From Cyanobacteria bacterium SZAS LIN-3 (GTDB taxonomy: Bacteria; Cyanobacteriota; Vampirovibrionia; Obscuribacterales; Obscuribacteraceae), in contig JAFEAV010000012.1 in NCBI GenBank assembly GCA_018266215.1, forward strand, positions 37,358 through 101,357: a stretch of 64,000 nucleotides of DNA, in the 5' to 3' direction. Below are positions 8,179 to 16,864 of the stretch, one piece after another; the first letter of the stretch is position 1, and each line of letters starts with the position of its first letter. The translations under genes and the position numbers were made by a program. Under the pieces are notes generated by a model. The model saw nothing but the letters and a program-made list of their open reading frames with translations. It was not told the origin of the DNA and searched no databases.

Positions 8179-9702
8179 CTAAAACTGGAAGTAGACAAAG
8201 GGGACGGCTTCCAGCGGTTTGGACGCGACCATCAGTATGAGGGCGGCGGTCCAGGTGGCCAGACGGACGGGGTTGGCAAAGAGGCCTTCTTTGACGCTGC
8301 CGTCTTGGACCTGGTCTTTGATAAATCTATCTATAAAGGTCGGATGTTTGCGCAGGTACTCGGTCATTTGCCAGAAGATAAAGTAAGCTGCAAGGATAGG
8401 CAGGATGCCGGATTTTAGAAGCGGCAGCAGCATGGTGAAAGGTTGGCCGAAGTGCAGGGCCATGCCGGTCCAGAGATTCATTGCGTGCGGCATATCGGGC
8501 GAACGGAAGAGACCAAAGGTAGCGCAGACGAAAGCCATGGTCAGAATGTAGCTGAGAGACTCGCCGACAAATGTCTGGCTCAGAGCTTTTACTGTTGGCG
8601 CTTTGACCAGATAGTTGCACCACATGCGGTGAAGCGTCATGCCCACGCCCTGAAGCACGCCCCAGAGGATATAGTGCCAGCTTGCTCCGTGCCAGAGACC
8701 GCAGACGATCATTGTAATGACCAGGTTGCGCGACTGCGTGGCCGTGCCTTTGCGCGAGCCGCCCAGGGTGATGTAAACATAATCTCTGAGCCAGGAGCCC
8801 AGGGACATGTGCCATTTGCGCCAGAGCGCGGAAATGTCTCGGGAGAGAAGGGGCAGGTCGAAGTTGATCGGCAGGCGTATACCCATCAGCAGTGCTGAGC
8901 CTCGGCCCATGTCGGTGTATCCGGAGAAGTCGCAGTAAACCTGGATGACGAAGCCACCGGCTGCCAGCCAGGCGTCGGCGGCGGAGAGACTGCTCATGGT
9001 GGCAAAGGAGGGAGCGATGATGGCACCGATGGGATCGGCCAGGGCCACTTTTTTGAACAGCCCCTGCATGATCAGACTGGCGCCTTCATAAAAGAGCGGT
9101 CTGGTGAGCGGGGTGGGATTGGCCAGCTGTGCGACGAAATCCTGATAACGCTTGATCGGCCCGGCAATTTGCGAGGGGAAAAAGGCGGCGAAACTGGCAA
9201 AGACTAAAAAGGAGCGAACAGGTTTGTCGCCGCGATAGACGTCAGCCAGGTAGTGCACAAACTCGAAGACGAAGAAGCTTATGCCCAGCGGCAGGACAAC
9301 GCTGAGAAAGGGACTGTCGGCCAGATGCAAAAAGTTTTGCGAGAGTTTGATCTGCGGGATGACTGTGCTTGCGGCAATTACTGCACGAATAGCATTTTCA
9401 AAAAGGAAGTTGAAATACTTGTAGTAGCAAAGCACTCCTACATCTATTAGCAAGCCAATCATCAAATAGGTGAAGGCCAGTTTTTTGCGGCTCTGCTCGC
9501 GCGCTTTTTCGATGCCCAGGCCGAGAAGCCAGTTGGCGGTGGTCATGGCCAGGAGCAGAGCGCCGTAGATTGGCAACCAGCTCATGTAGAAGATGTAGCT
9601 GGACAGCACCGTTACCAGTTGCCTGGTGCGACCCCTGGTTTTCCAATAGAAGAAAACCGCCAGGGGCAGAAAGAGAAAATACTGGAGGCTGCTGAATATC
9701 AC
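8179..9702 (-). CDS. MBOAT-family O-acyltransferase (AlgI/DltB-like)
   Basis: A 507-residue polytopic membrane protein that starts MIFSSLQYFLFLPLAV, a typical AlgI-type beginning. The MBOAT signatures are the RKWHMSLGSWLRDYVYI stretch near residues 293-310 and the catalytic histidine in CGLWHGASWHYILWG near residue 340. Such proteins move acyl groups, usually acetyl, across the membrane for O-acylation of exopolysaccharide, peptidoglycan or teichoic acid. The downstream SGNH protein would be the periplasmic partner. No polysaccharide synthase or transporter adjoins the pair, so the polymer is unknown. Confidence 0.9.
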   Translation of the reverse strand: MIFSSLQYFLFLPLAVFFYWKTRGRTRQLVTVLSSYIFYMSWLPIYGALLLAMTTANWLLGLGIEKAREQSRKKLAFTYLMIGLLIDVGVLCYYKYFNFLFENAIRAVIAASTVIPQIKLSQNFLHLADSPFLSVVLPLGISFFVFEFVHYLADVYRGDKPVRSFLVFASFAAFFPSQIAGPIKRYQDFVAQLANPTPLTRPLFYEGASLIMQGLFKKVALADPIGAIIAPSFATMSSLSAADAWLAAGGFVIQVYCDFSGYTDMGRGSALLMGIRLPINFDLPLLSRDISALWRKWHMSLGSWLRDYVYITLGGSRKGTATQSRNLVITMIVCGLWHGASWHYILWGVLQGVGMTLHRMWCNYLVKAPTVKALSQTFVGESLSYILTMAFVCATFGLFRSPDMPHAMNLWTGMALHFGQPFTMLLPLLKSGILPILAAYFIFWQMTEYLRKHPTFIDRFIKDQVQDGSVKEGLFANPVRLATWTAALILMVASKPLEAVPFVYFQF

Positions 9703-10054
9703 TCTAGAAATCGTCCCGCTGGTTGTATGCCCGTGCTCATGGCGTCCCTCTGGACCGGCCCGGTGCTTATCAGTTGAGGAGTATACAAGAGGTTCGGATG
9801 GCCCGGCAGGTTAGCTTTCTAATTCTTTCCATTAACAAGCATTAATTACGAGATATTGACTATACAAAAGATACATTAGTACTATTTGATCTATTCGGGA
9901 ACGCTATCTTGAACCTTCCAAACGCCTCGCCTGGCAACCGCCGGACGAGGGCCCGCCGTGAAGGTTAGCTTTTGCTTTGTTTCTTTTAAGCGTAGCGTTT
10001 CGTGAAGGTCAAAAGTAAATCGGACTCCGGAATGTTTCCCCCAGGAGGTACAGC
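9703..10054. other. Divergent intergenic region between the MBOAT gene and the pyrimidine-degradation operon
   Basis: A 352-base gap. The middle (about 9815-9900) is much more A+T-rich than its neighbours and holds the best promoter-like sequence. A G+C-rich stretch (9925-9960) could fold weakly. The right end carries the AGGAGGT ribosome binding site of the aminotransferase. I see no open frame with a convincing start in either direction. Confidence 0.6.
9856..9885 (+). promoter_or_regulatory. Candidate sigma70-type promoter of the pyrimidine-degradation operon
   Basis: TTGACT (9856-9861, 5 of 6 to the -35 consensus) and TACTAT (9880-9885, 4 of 6 to the -10) are separated by 18 bases, inside an A+T-rich island. 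It would give a leader of about 160 bases before the aminotransferase. This is a consensus match only. Confidence 0.4.
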
Positions 10055-11368
10055 GTGACAGCTCCCTTAAGCCGTGAAGAACTGAAGAAAAAGAGGGACC
10101 AATTTATCGTCCCTGGCGTCAAACATATGTTTCAGGACCCTCCGAACTTTGTTAAAGGCAAAGGGCAGTATTTGTTCGACGAGACCGGTCGTGAATATCT
10201 CGATATGTTCGCCGGCATAGTCACGGTGTCCGTAGGCCACTGTCATCCGAAGGTGACGCAGCGCACGGTTGAGCAGGTCAACACACTGCAGCACACTTCA
10301 ACAATTTTCATGACCCAGCCTATGGTCGAACTGGCCGAAAAACTGGCCGAAATCGCACCGGGCGATCTGTCCAAGACTTTTGTCACCAATTCCGGTACCG
10401 AAGCCAATGAAGCGGCGATTCGTTTTGCTCGTCTGGCCACCGGTCGCCACGAAGTGATTGCTCTCAATCACTCCTATCACGGCGAATCGCATCTGGCCTG
10501 CACCCTGACTGCCAACCACAACTGGCGTCCCGATTTGATGCCGGCCAGTGGTATCGCTTTTGCCGCCAATGCTTATTGCTACCGCTGCCCCTACTCCAAG
10601 ACCCCCGACAGTTGTTCGCTGGAATGCGCCAAGGATGTTGAGCGCGTTATTCAAACTCAGACCAGCGGCAAGCCGGCTGTAATGATTGCCGAGCCGATTC
10701 AAGGTGTGGGCGGAGCGATTACACCGCCGGATGATTACTTCAAAGAAGTGAAGAAAATTCTGGAAAAATACGGCGCTCTCTTCATCGCCGATGAAGTGCA
10801 AACAGGTGTCGGTCGTACGGGCCAGCACTGGTTTGGTATTTCCAGCTATGGTGTCGTGCCCGACTACATGACTATGGCCAAGGGCCTGGCTAACGGCCTG
10901 CCCATCGGTGCCGTGATGACCACGCCGAAGTTGACCGAGAATCTGCAGAAACAGCAGATCAATACTTTCGGCGGTAATCCGATATCCACAGCAACTGCAC
11001 TTGCCGTGCTCGAGACCATCGAAGAAGAAAAGCTGATGAATAACGCCCATGTTGTCGGCGGATATTTGATGGAAGGCCTGCGTGATCTGCAGAAGCAATT
11101 CCCCGATGTCATCGGCGACGTCCGCGGTAAAGGTCTGATGGTCGGCTGCGAACTGGCCGATAAGAAGAAGAATCCGCTGACGCAGGAAACTGCGCGCATC
11201 GTTGAAATGTCTAAAGATGACGGCGTGATCATCGGTAAGGGTGGTCTCTACGGCAATACGCTGCGAGTCAAGCCGCCACTTTCCATCACTAAGGAAAACG
11301 TCGACACCATGCTCAAAGTCTTGCGCAAAAATATCGAAGCCACCGTCAAGGTCGGCGCTGCCAAATAG
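10055..11368 (+). CDS. Class III (omega) aminotransferase, probably beta-alanine-specific
   Basis: PLP-dependent aminotransferase of 437 residues in the GABA-AT/AGXT2 group. Visible motifs are the PLP-phosphate loop TNSGTEANEAA, the Asp that holds the PLP ring nitrogen in IADEVQTGVGRTG, and the Schiff-base lysine K276 in MAKGLANGLPIGA. The GTG start at 10055 is preceded by an excellent AGGAGGT at 10042-10048. Position one of an operon with beta-ureidopropionase and PreTA suggests that it converts the beta-alanine (or 3-aminoisobutyrate) released from uracil (or thymine) into the semialdehyde. The family also includes alanine-glyoxylate and GABA enzymes, so the substrate is inferred from context. 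YCYRCPYSKTPDSC (residues about 175-190) is a Cys-containing segment also found in AGXT2-like proteins. Confidence 0.88.
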   Translation: MTAPLSREELKKKRDQFIVPGVKHMFQDPPNFVKGKGQYLFDETGREYLDMFAGIVTVSVGHCHPKVTQRTVEQVNTLQHTSTIFMTQPMVELAEKLAEIAPGDLSKTFVTNSGTEANEAAIRFARLATGRHEVIALNHSYHGESHLACTLTANHNWRPDLMPASGIAFAANAYCYRCPYSKTPDSCSLECAKDVERVIQTQTSGKPAVMIAEPIQGVGGAITPPDDYFKEVKKILEKYGALFIADEVQTGVGRTGQHWFGISSYGVVPDYMTMAKGLANGLPIGAVMTTPKLTENLQKQQINTFGGNPISTATALAVLETIEEEKLMNNAHVVGGYLMEGLRDLQKQFPDVIGDVRGKGLMVGCELADKKKNPLTQETARIVEMSKDDGVIIGKGGLYGNTLRVKPPLSITKENVDTMLKVLRKNIEATVKVGAAK

Positions 11369-11401
11369 TTATCTGGTCAAAGTTTTAGAGGATAAATATA
11401 C

Positions 11402-12289
11402 ATGTCTAGAATCGTTCGCTGCGGTTTGATCCAGACCAAAAATGACATTGTCTCTCCGGAAGGCGGCACCGATGGGAAGCTGCTCGCGAAGATCAAAGAG
11501 TCGATGCTGGAAAAGCACCTGAAGTACACCAAGGAAGCGCATGAGAAAGGTGTGAAGATTCTCTGCTATCAGGAAATTTTCAACGGACCGTACTTCTGCG
11601 CCGAACAGGAAACTTGCTGGTACGACACCGCTGAATCCATCCCCGATGGTCCGACCATCAAGAAGATGCAGGAAGTGGCCAAGAAATACGACATGGTGCT
11701 GGTGGTGCCAATCTATGAGCAGGAAAACACCGGCGTCTATTACAATACCGCCGCCGTTATCGATGCTGACGGGACCTATCTCGGCAAATACAGAAAGAAT
11801 CACATTCCTCACGTAGCACCGGGCTTCTGGGAAAAATTCTATTTCCGTCCGGGCAATCTCGGTTACCCGGTATTCCAGACAAAGTACGCCACCATCGGCG
11901 TTTATATCTGCTATGACAGACATTTCCCGGAAGGCGCTCGCGCCCTCGGTCTCAACGGCGCTGAAATTGTTTTCAATCCGTCGGCAACAGTGGCGGGTCT
12001 TTCCGAATATCTGTGGAAGCTGGAGCAACCGGCCCATGCCGCTGCTAACGGCTATTTCATCGGTGCCATCAACCGCGTCGGCACGGAAGCTCCCTGGAAT
12101 ATCGGTGAGTTCTACGGCTCCAGCTATTTCTGCGATCCCAGAGGTCAGATAGTGGCTCAAGCCAGTCGCGATCAGGAAGAACTGGTTGTCGCCGACCTCG
12201 ATCTCGACCAGATCAAGGAAGTGCGCAATACCTGGCAGTTCTATCGTGATAGAAGACCTGAAACCTACGAAACGCTGGTCAAGCTCTAA
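11402..12289 (+). CDS. Beta-ureidopropionase (N-carbamoyl-beta-alanine amidohydrolase)
   Basis: Nitrilase-superfamily amidohydrolase of 295 residues that would hydrolyse N-carbamoyl-beta-alanine to beta-alanine, CO2 and ammonia, the third step of reductive pyrimidine breakdown. The catalytic triad is visible: Glu in CYQEIFNGPYF, Lys132 in GKYRKNHIP and Cys170 in YICYDRHFPEG. These contexts match beta-ureidopropionases better than plain nitrilases or N-carbamyl-putrescine amidases, though the last are close relatives. The ATG at 11402 follows the aminotransferase by 33 bases, with GAGGATAAATATAC upstream as ribosome binding site. The operon context with PreT and PreA strengthens the call. Confidence 0.9.
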   Translation: MSRIVRCGLIQTKNDIVSPEGGTDGKLLAKIKESMLEKHLKYTKEAHEKGVKILCYQEIFNGPYFCAEQETCWYDTAESIPDGPTIKKMQEVAKKYDMVLVVPIYEQENTGVYYNTAAVIDADGTYLGKYRKNHIPHVAPGFWEKFYFRPGNLGYPVFQTKYATIGVYICYDRHFPEGARALGLNGAEIVFNPSATVAGLSEYLWKLEQPAHAAANGYFIGAINRVGTEAPWNIGEFYGSSYFCDPRGQIVAQASRDQEELVVADLDLDQIKEVRNTWQFYRDRRPETYETLVKL

Positions 12290-12357
12290 AGGCTTGATTT
12301 CCAAAAATAAAAGGTAACCCGCTCAGGTCTGAATCGTATCTATCCGTCGAGGCGAGT

Positions 12358-13758
12358 ATGGCAGAACACTACAAACCGACCAAATATAAAGCCTGGGAAA
12401 TGACTATCGAAGAGCGTTTCTCCGAGTATCATGCGCCGTTTTCCGAAAGGGAGGCGATGCTTGAAGCTAATCGTTGTCTCTATTGCCACGATGCACCGTG
12501 CATGGTGGCATGCCCTACCCACATTGATATTCCCACCTTCATCAAGAAGATTTCCACGGGCAATGTGAAAGGTTCGGCCAAAACGATTCTGGAGTCGAAC
12601 ATCCTCGGTGCCACCTGTGCTCGTGTTTGCCCGGTGGAAGTACTCTGCGAAGGCGACTGTGTGTTGCAGGGCGATCACAAGCCCATTGCCATCGGTCGCC
12701 TTCAGCGCTACGCCACAGACTACGCCAGTGAGCGTGGGATCAAGTTTTTCAAGGCCGGCGAGCCGAATGGTAAAAAGGTGGCCGTCGTCGGATCCGGTCC
12801 GGCCGGTCTCTCTTGTGCCGGCGAACTGGCCAAGCTGGGATTTGAAGTCACTGTTTTTGAAAAACAAAAATGGGCTGGTGGACTTTCCACCTACGGCATC
12901 GTTGTCTTCCGAGAGCCGGTGGAAATTTCGCTGGCTGAGGTCAAGGCCATCGAAGAGCTGGGCGTGACAGTGAAGACCGGGGTCGAAATCGGCAAGGACA
13001 TCAAGTTTGAAGATCTTTTGAACGATTACGATGCCGTCTTTATAGGCGTCGGCCTGGGCAAAGTGCCGCCGATGGAAGTGCCCGGTGAAAAACTGGAAGG
13101 TGTCGTCGATGGTCTCGATTTTATCGCTCAGACCAAAACTGAACCCCTCGACAGCATCAAGCACGGCAATCGCATCTGCGTCATCGGCGCCGGTAACACA
13201 GCTATAGACTGTGCCACCATCGCCAGACGTCTGGGCGCCGAAAGGGTGACGATGATTTATCGCCGTTCGGAAGCCGAGATGCCCGCTTATCATTTTGAAT
13301 ATCAGTTTGCCCTGGGAGAAGGCGTGAGCTTCATGTTCCTCACCCAGCCCATTGAAGTCGTTGGTGAAAACGGCAAGGTCACAGGCCTCAAATGTGTGCG
13401 CATGGACCTCGGTGCTCCCGATGCTTCAGGCCGCAGAAGCCCTGTACCGGTGCCTGATTCCGAACTGATTGTGCCCTGCGACATGGTCATCTCCGCTATC
13501 GGTCAGATCAAACCGTTCAGCTTCATGGAAGCTCTCACTTCCCTGGGCTTGAAAAATGTCAAAGGCTATATAAAGGTAGATCCCGAGACCAACAAGACCG
13601 ACCATCCTAAGATATTTGCCGGCGGCGACTGTGTGCGCAGCCACGGCGAGGCGTCCACAGTCATGGCTGTGCAGGACGGCAAGATCGCCGCCAAAGGTAT
13701 CTATCAGCACTTGCTTGGCCGCACTCCCGCTTCGGTAGCTGCTGCTTCTAAAAAGTAA
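12358..13758 (+). CDS. preT: NAD(P)-dependent dihydropyrimidine dehydrogenase, subunit PreT
   Basis: The flavin/NAD(P)H and Fe-S electron-input subunit of the two-part dihydropyrimidine dehydrogenase, related to the glutamate synthase small subunit. The 466-residue protein shows N-terminal [4Fe-4S] cysteines in CLYCHDAPCMVACPTHID and ATCARVCPVEVLCEGDC, an FAD Rossmann motif VAVVGSGPAGLSCAGE near residue 142, an NAD(P) motif VIGAGNTAIDCA near residue 280, and a closing FAD motif IFAGGDCVR. With PreA it reduces uracil and thymine to their dihydro forms, or works in reverse. It sits 68 bases after beta-ureidopropionase and 49 before preA on the same strand. Confidence 0.93.
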   Translation: MAEHYKPTKYKAWEMTIEERFSEYHAPFSEREAMLEANRCLYCHDAPCMVACPTHIDIPTFIKKISTGNVKGSAKTILESNILGATCARVCPVEVLCEGDCVLQGDHKPIAIGRLQRYATDYASERGIKFFKAGEPNGKKVAVVGSGPAGLSCAGELAKLGFEVTVFEKQKWAGGLSTYGIVVFREPVEISLAEVKAIEELGVTVKTGVEIGKDIKFEDLLNDYDAVFIGVGLGKVPPMEVPGEKLEGVVDGLDFIAQTKTEPLDSIKHGNRICVIGAGNTAIDCATIARRLGAERVTMIYRRSEAEMPAYHFEYQFALGEGVSFMFLTQPIEVVGENGKVTGLKCVRMDLGAPDASGRRSPVPVPDSELIVPCDMVISAIGQIKPFSFMEALTSLGLKNVKGYIKVDPETNKTDHPKIFAGGDCVRSHGEASTVMAVQDGKIAAKGIYQHLLGRTPASVAAASKK

Positions 13759-13807
13759 TTCTTTCGCGACTGCACTCGATAAACCTCGATATACAAGGAC
13801 GAATAAA

Positions 13808-15145
13808 ATGGTCGACCTCAAGGTAAATTTTGCTGGTATCAAATCTCCCAATCCTTTCTGGTTGGCATCAGCACCGCCTTCAAACAGCGGCTACCAGGTG
13901 CAGAAAGCCTTTGAACAGGGCTGGGGCGGCGCTGTCTGGAAGACAGTCGGCGCGCCGGTTTTGAACGTTTGCAATCGCTACGGCACCATCGACTACAAAG
14001 GCAGCAAAATTGTCGGTCTCAATAACGTGGAGCTGATTTCTGACCGTCCTCTGGAAATCAACTTGAAAGAGATGGCGGAAGCCAAACGCAACTTCCCCGA
14101 TCACGCCGTAATCGCCTCGATCATGGTTGAGTCTAAGAAGGAAGCATGGCAGGAAATAATCAAGCGTACCGAGGAAACCGGATGCGACGGTTTTGAGCTG
14201 AACTTCGGCTGCCCCCACGGTATGTCCGAGCGAGGAATGGGTTCGGCCATGGGCCAGGTCCCCGAGTACACATGCATGGTCACCGAGTGGGTGACCGAAG
14301 TGACCAAAAAACCGGTTATCGTCAAACTCACACCCAATGTCACCGACATTGTGCATCCGGCTCGCGCTGCCGTCAAAGGTCACGCCAATGGATTGTCTTT
14401 GATTAACACCATCAACAGTATCATGGGCGTAAACCTTGATACCTTCGAACTCAGCCCCAACGTCGGCGGTAAGGGCGGCCACGGCGGCTACGCCGGTCCC
14501 GCTGTACGTCCCATTGCTCTGCATCTCCTGAGCGCAGTTGCCTCCGATGCGGAAGTGGCTAAGTCCGGTGTGCCTATTTCAGGTATGGGCGGTATTGAGA
14601 CCTGGCGAGACGCCGTGGAGTTTATGTTGCTTGGCGCCACCAGTGTCCAGGTCTGCACGGCAGTAATGCACTGGGGCTTCCGTATTGTCGAGGACATGAT
14701 CGAAGGCATGTCCAACTGGATGGAAGAAAAAGGTTTCGAAACAGTCGATGATTTCATCGGCAAGTCCCTGCCGCGCGTTTCCAATTTTGGTGATTTTGAT
14801 CTGGGCTTCCAGTCTGTGGCGCGTATCAATCACGATAAATGCATTCAGTGCAATCTCTGCTATATCGCCTGTAACGATGCTGCGCACCAGTGCATCGACC
14901 TGAAGGATTTGAAGATCACCAACGAAGTGAAAGAGAGAATGTGGCCGGTTGTCCGTGAAGAGGATTGCGTCGGTTGCGACCTCTGCTCCAAAGTCTGTCC
15001 TGTGGATGATTGCATCGAGATGGTTGAGATCAATACCGGCCGTCCTCACACTACCTGGAATCAGCTGGTCGCAGCCAAGCCGGAAGTGCTGGAGTGGGAT
15101 AAAATGGAAGAATACCGTAAGGGTGCTCACATCCACATTCACTAG
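13808..15145 (+). CDS. preA: NAD(P)-dependent dihydropyrimidine dehydrogenase, catalytic subunit PreA
   Basis: FMN TIM-barrel subunit related to class 1 dihydroorotate dehydrogenase, fused to a C-terminal 2x[4Fe-4S] ferredoxin domain; 445 residues. The active-site loop ELNFGCPHGMSERGMGSAMG near residue 135 has the catalytic Cys in the GCPHG context of dihydropyrimidine dehydrogenases. The ferredoxin cysteines are CIQCNLCYIACN (near residue 345) and CVGCDLCSKVCPVDDC (near residue 390). The gene ends the operon. The enzyme reduces uracil or thymine with electrons supplied by PreT. Dihydropyrimidinase, which would link its product to beta-ureidopropionase, is not encoded anywhere in this window. 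Confidence 0.94.
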   Translation: MVDLKVNFAGIKSPNPFWLASAPPSNSGYQVQKAFEQGWGGAVWKTVGAPVLNVCNRYGTIDYKGSKIVGLNNVELISDRPLEINLKEMAEAKRNFPDHAVIASIMVESKKEAWQEIIKRTEETGCDGFELNFGCPHGMSERGMGSAMGQVPEYTCMVTEWVTEVTKKPVIVKLTPNVTDIVHPARAAVKGHANGLSLINTINSIMGVNLDTFELSPNVGGKGGHGGYAGPAVRPIALHLLSAVASDAEVAKSGVPISGMGGIETWRDAVEFMLLGATSVQVCTAVMHWGFRIVEDMIEGMSNWMEEKGFETVDDFIGKSLPRVSNFGDFDLGFQSVARINHDKCIQCNLCYIACNDAAHQCIDLKDLKITNEVKERMWPVVREEDCVGCDLCSKVCPVDDCIEMVEINTGRPHTTWNQLVAAKPEVLEWDKMEEYRKGAHIHIH

Positions 15146-15207
15146 ATCGTTGTTTCAGCGTTTACGGAAGTTTCTGAGTGTACCGATGAGTTCTAGAGGC
15201 GATTTCA

Positions 15208-15978
15208 TTGTCTAGGCGAACTCTTAGCAAAATTGCTGGATTTCTCATCTGCTTCTGTCTTCCCCAGTGCTGCCTGGCTGCCCCCTCCGGCGCCCAGTCG
15301 GAGAAGTTTGTGCCGGCTCTGAAGCTGATCCAATCCCATTATTACTATGACCTGATTGAGCTGATTGAATGTCCGCAGGGCTTGCGACTGACCAATCGCG
15401 GGCGCATGCGATTTGCGCTCGTGGCCAGGCCTCCCCTCTGGGATGTGACTGTTTTTCGCGACGACGATAAGACCTGCTATCAGGCCAGTCTCAAGCAGTT
15501 CGAGTCCACCGGGCTGGTTTCTGATTTTGTGCTGAAATGGCAGGGCGACAGCAGTCGGATGAAGGGCATCAAGAGCACCGTGACGATTGGTAAGACCGCT
15601 GTTTTGGATTATCATACCGAACGCGACGATTTTGCCTATCTGCCTCTGTGGCAGGCGGGTAGTCCGGTGGAGCGCATCATGCGCTCTGTCTACAAGCTGC
15701 CGACCAATGGAGGCATTCCGATCAAGTTTACGCGAGTTTTGAGTGGAGCTGATAGGATGACCGGTATAGATGTAACCGGATCCCGCAGAGTCTATCTAAC
15801 GACTAAAAAGATTGAAAACGTAAGGGTGAACACGGCAATTTTTGCTCCACCTGCCGGATATAAAAAGTGCCGCTCTCTTCAGGAAGTTTTGCTCAGCAAA
15901 AGTATCAGGGATTCCGCCGAAGATATGGATGAAATGTTCGACATCGGCAAGGGCCCCGACAAGAGCCATGGCAAGTGA
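15208..15978 (+). CDS. Secreted protein of unknown function, 256 aa
   Basis: Starts with a typical signal peptide (basic MSRRTLSK, hydrophobic core, cleavage region CCLAAPSGAQ; a lipobox-like Cys pair is also present, so a lipoprotein is possible). The mature part has alternating beta-strand-like segments (FALVARPPLWDVTVFRD, MTGIDVTGSRRVYL) loosely like LolA/MucB-type outer-membrane lipoprotein carriers, but I cannot assign it to a family. The TTG at 15208 has an AGAGG element upstream. The stop codon overlaps the GTG of the next gene by four bases, so the two are translationally coupled. A second secreted protein at 25035 has a similar layout. Confidence 0.72.
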   Translation: MSRRTLSKIAGFLICFCLPQCCLAAPSGAQSEKFVPALKLIQSHYYYDLIELIECPQGLRLTNRGRMRFALVARPPLWDVTVFRDDDKTCYQASLKQFESTGLVSDFVLKWQGDSSRMKGIKSTVTIGKTAVLDYHTERDDFAYLPLWQAGSPVERIMRSVYKLPTNGGIPIKFTRVLSGADRMTGIDVTGSRRVYLTTKKIENVRVNTAIFAPPAGYKKCRSLQEVLLSKSIRDSAEDMDEMFDIGKGPDKSHGK

Positions 15979-16643
15979 AGAAGCGAGTCTTAGTTCAACT
16001 TTTATTGATGCCTCTGGTTCTGAGCGCCCTGATATTCTTACCCGCAGGCACCTTCGACTTCTGGCCGGGCTGGCTTTTTATGGGTGTGTTCAGTGTGGTG
16101 ACAATTGCGCTGACCACCTATTTGATCAAAAATGATCCGGCTCTGCTCGAGCGGCGCATGAAAGCCGGTCCATGGGCCGAAAAACGAGGGCCGCAGCGGG
16201 CCATAATGCTTTTTATCAGCGCGGCCTTCATCGGCATTTTCATCATCGCTGGTCTGGATTTTCGCTTCGGCTGGTCGCATATGTCGAAGATGCTTATCTT
16301 CGGAGGCGATGCTCTGATCTTTTTGAGCTACTACATTTTTTTTGAAGTGTTCAAAGAAAACAGTTTCGCCTCGGCCACAATCGAGCTGGCGGAAGACCAC
16401 AAAGTCATATCCACCGGCCTCTATGGCATTGTGCGGCACCCCATGTACATGGGCTCACTTTTCTTTATGGCCGGTATTCCCATGGCTCTTGGCTCATGGT
16501 GGGCCTGCATTCTTACCGTTGCTCTGGCTCCGACTCTTGTCTGGCGTATTGCCGATGAGGAAAAGATGCTCAAGGAGGAACTGAAGGGTTATGGCGAATA
16601 CTGTCAGAAGGTCCGCTACAGACTGATTCCATTCATTTATTAG
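15975..16643 (+). CDS. Isoprenylcysteine carboxyl methyltransferase-like (ICMT/PEMT family) membrane protein
   Basis: A 222-residue protein with about five membrane helices. The C-terminal signature STGLYGIVRHPMYMGSLFF near residues 145-165, followed by RIADEEKMLKEELKGYGEYC, is the SAM-binding module of the ICMT/phospholipid N-methyltransferase superfamily (G.Y...RHP.Y.G, then E...L....G..Y). Bacterial members methylate diverse lipid or small-molecule acceptors, and the acceptor here is unknown. The GTG start overlaps the preceding gene's stop in a GTGA arrangement, which suggests that the enzyme and the secreted protein act together. Confidence 0.85.
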   Translation: MKKRVLVQLLLMPLVLSALIFLPAGTFDFWPGWLFMGVFSVVTIALTTYLIKNDPALLERRMKAGPWAEKRGPQRAIMLFISAAFIGIFIIAGLDFRFGWSHMSKMLIFGGDALIFLSYYIFFEVFKENSFASATIELAEDHKVISTGLYGIVRHPMYMGSLFFMAGIPMALGSWWACILTVALAPTLVWRIADEEKMLKEELKGYGEYCQKVRYRLIPFIY

Positions 16644-16864
16644 ACGGATTTGCCCGGCTGATTCTTCAGGCCAATTGACCTCGAAATTGCCACGTTGTTG
16701 ACACATTCCTGAGTTATAGTGCAATCGTGGTCTGAAAGTTTCAGTTCGAAATCCCCCGTCAGGCCTGCTTGAGCAGTCATTTTGACTGTGTCGCCACTTA
16801 CCACAAAACAGAGTCTCCCAGCAGTTGTATCTCAGTGCATCTTCGATGCCAGAGGAAGTGACCA

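Noticed and set aside
12340..13293. A 317-codon open frame on the minus strand opposite preT, and similar long antisense frames at 10298-11098, 34780-35730 and 62789-63763
   Set aside because: Each lies wholly opposite a gene with clear motifs, has no ribosome binding site and encodes no recognisable domain; they arise from codon bias of the real gene.
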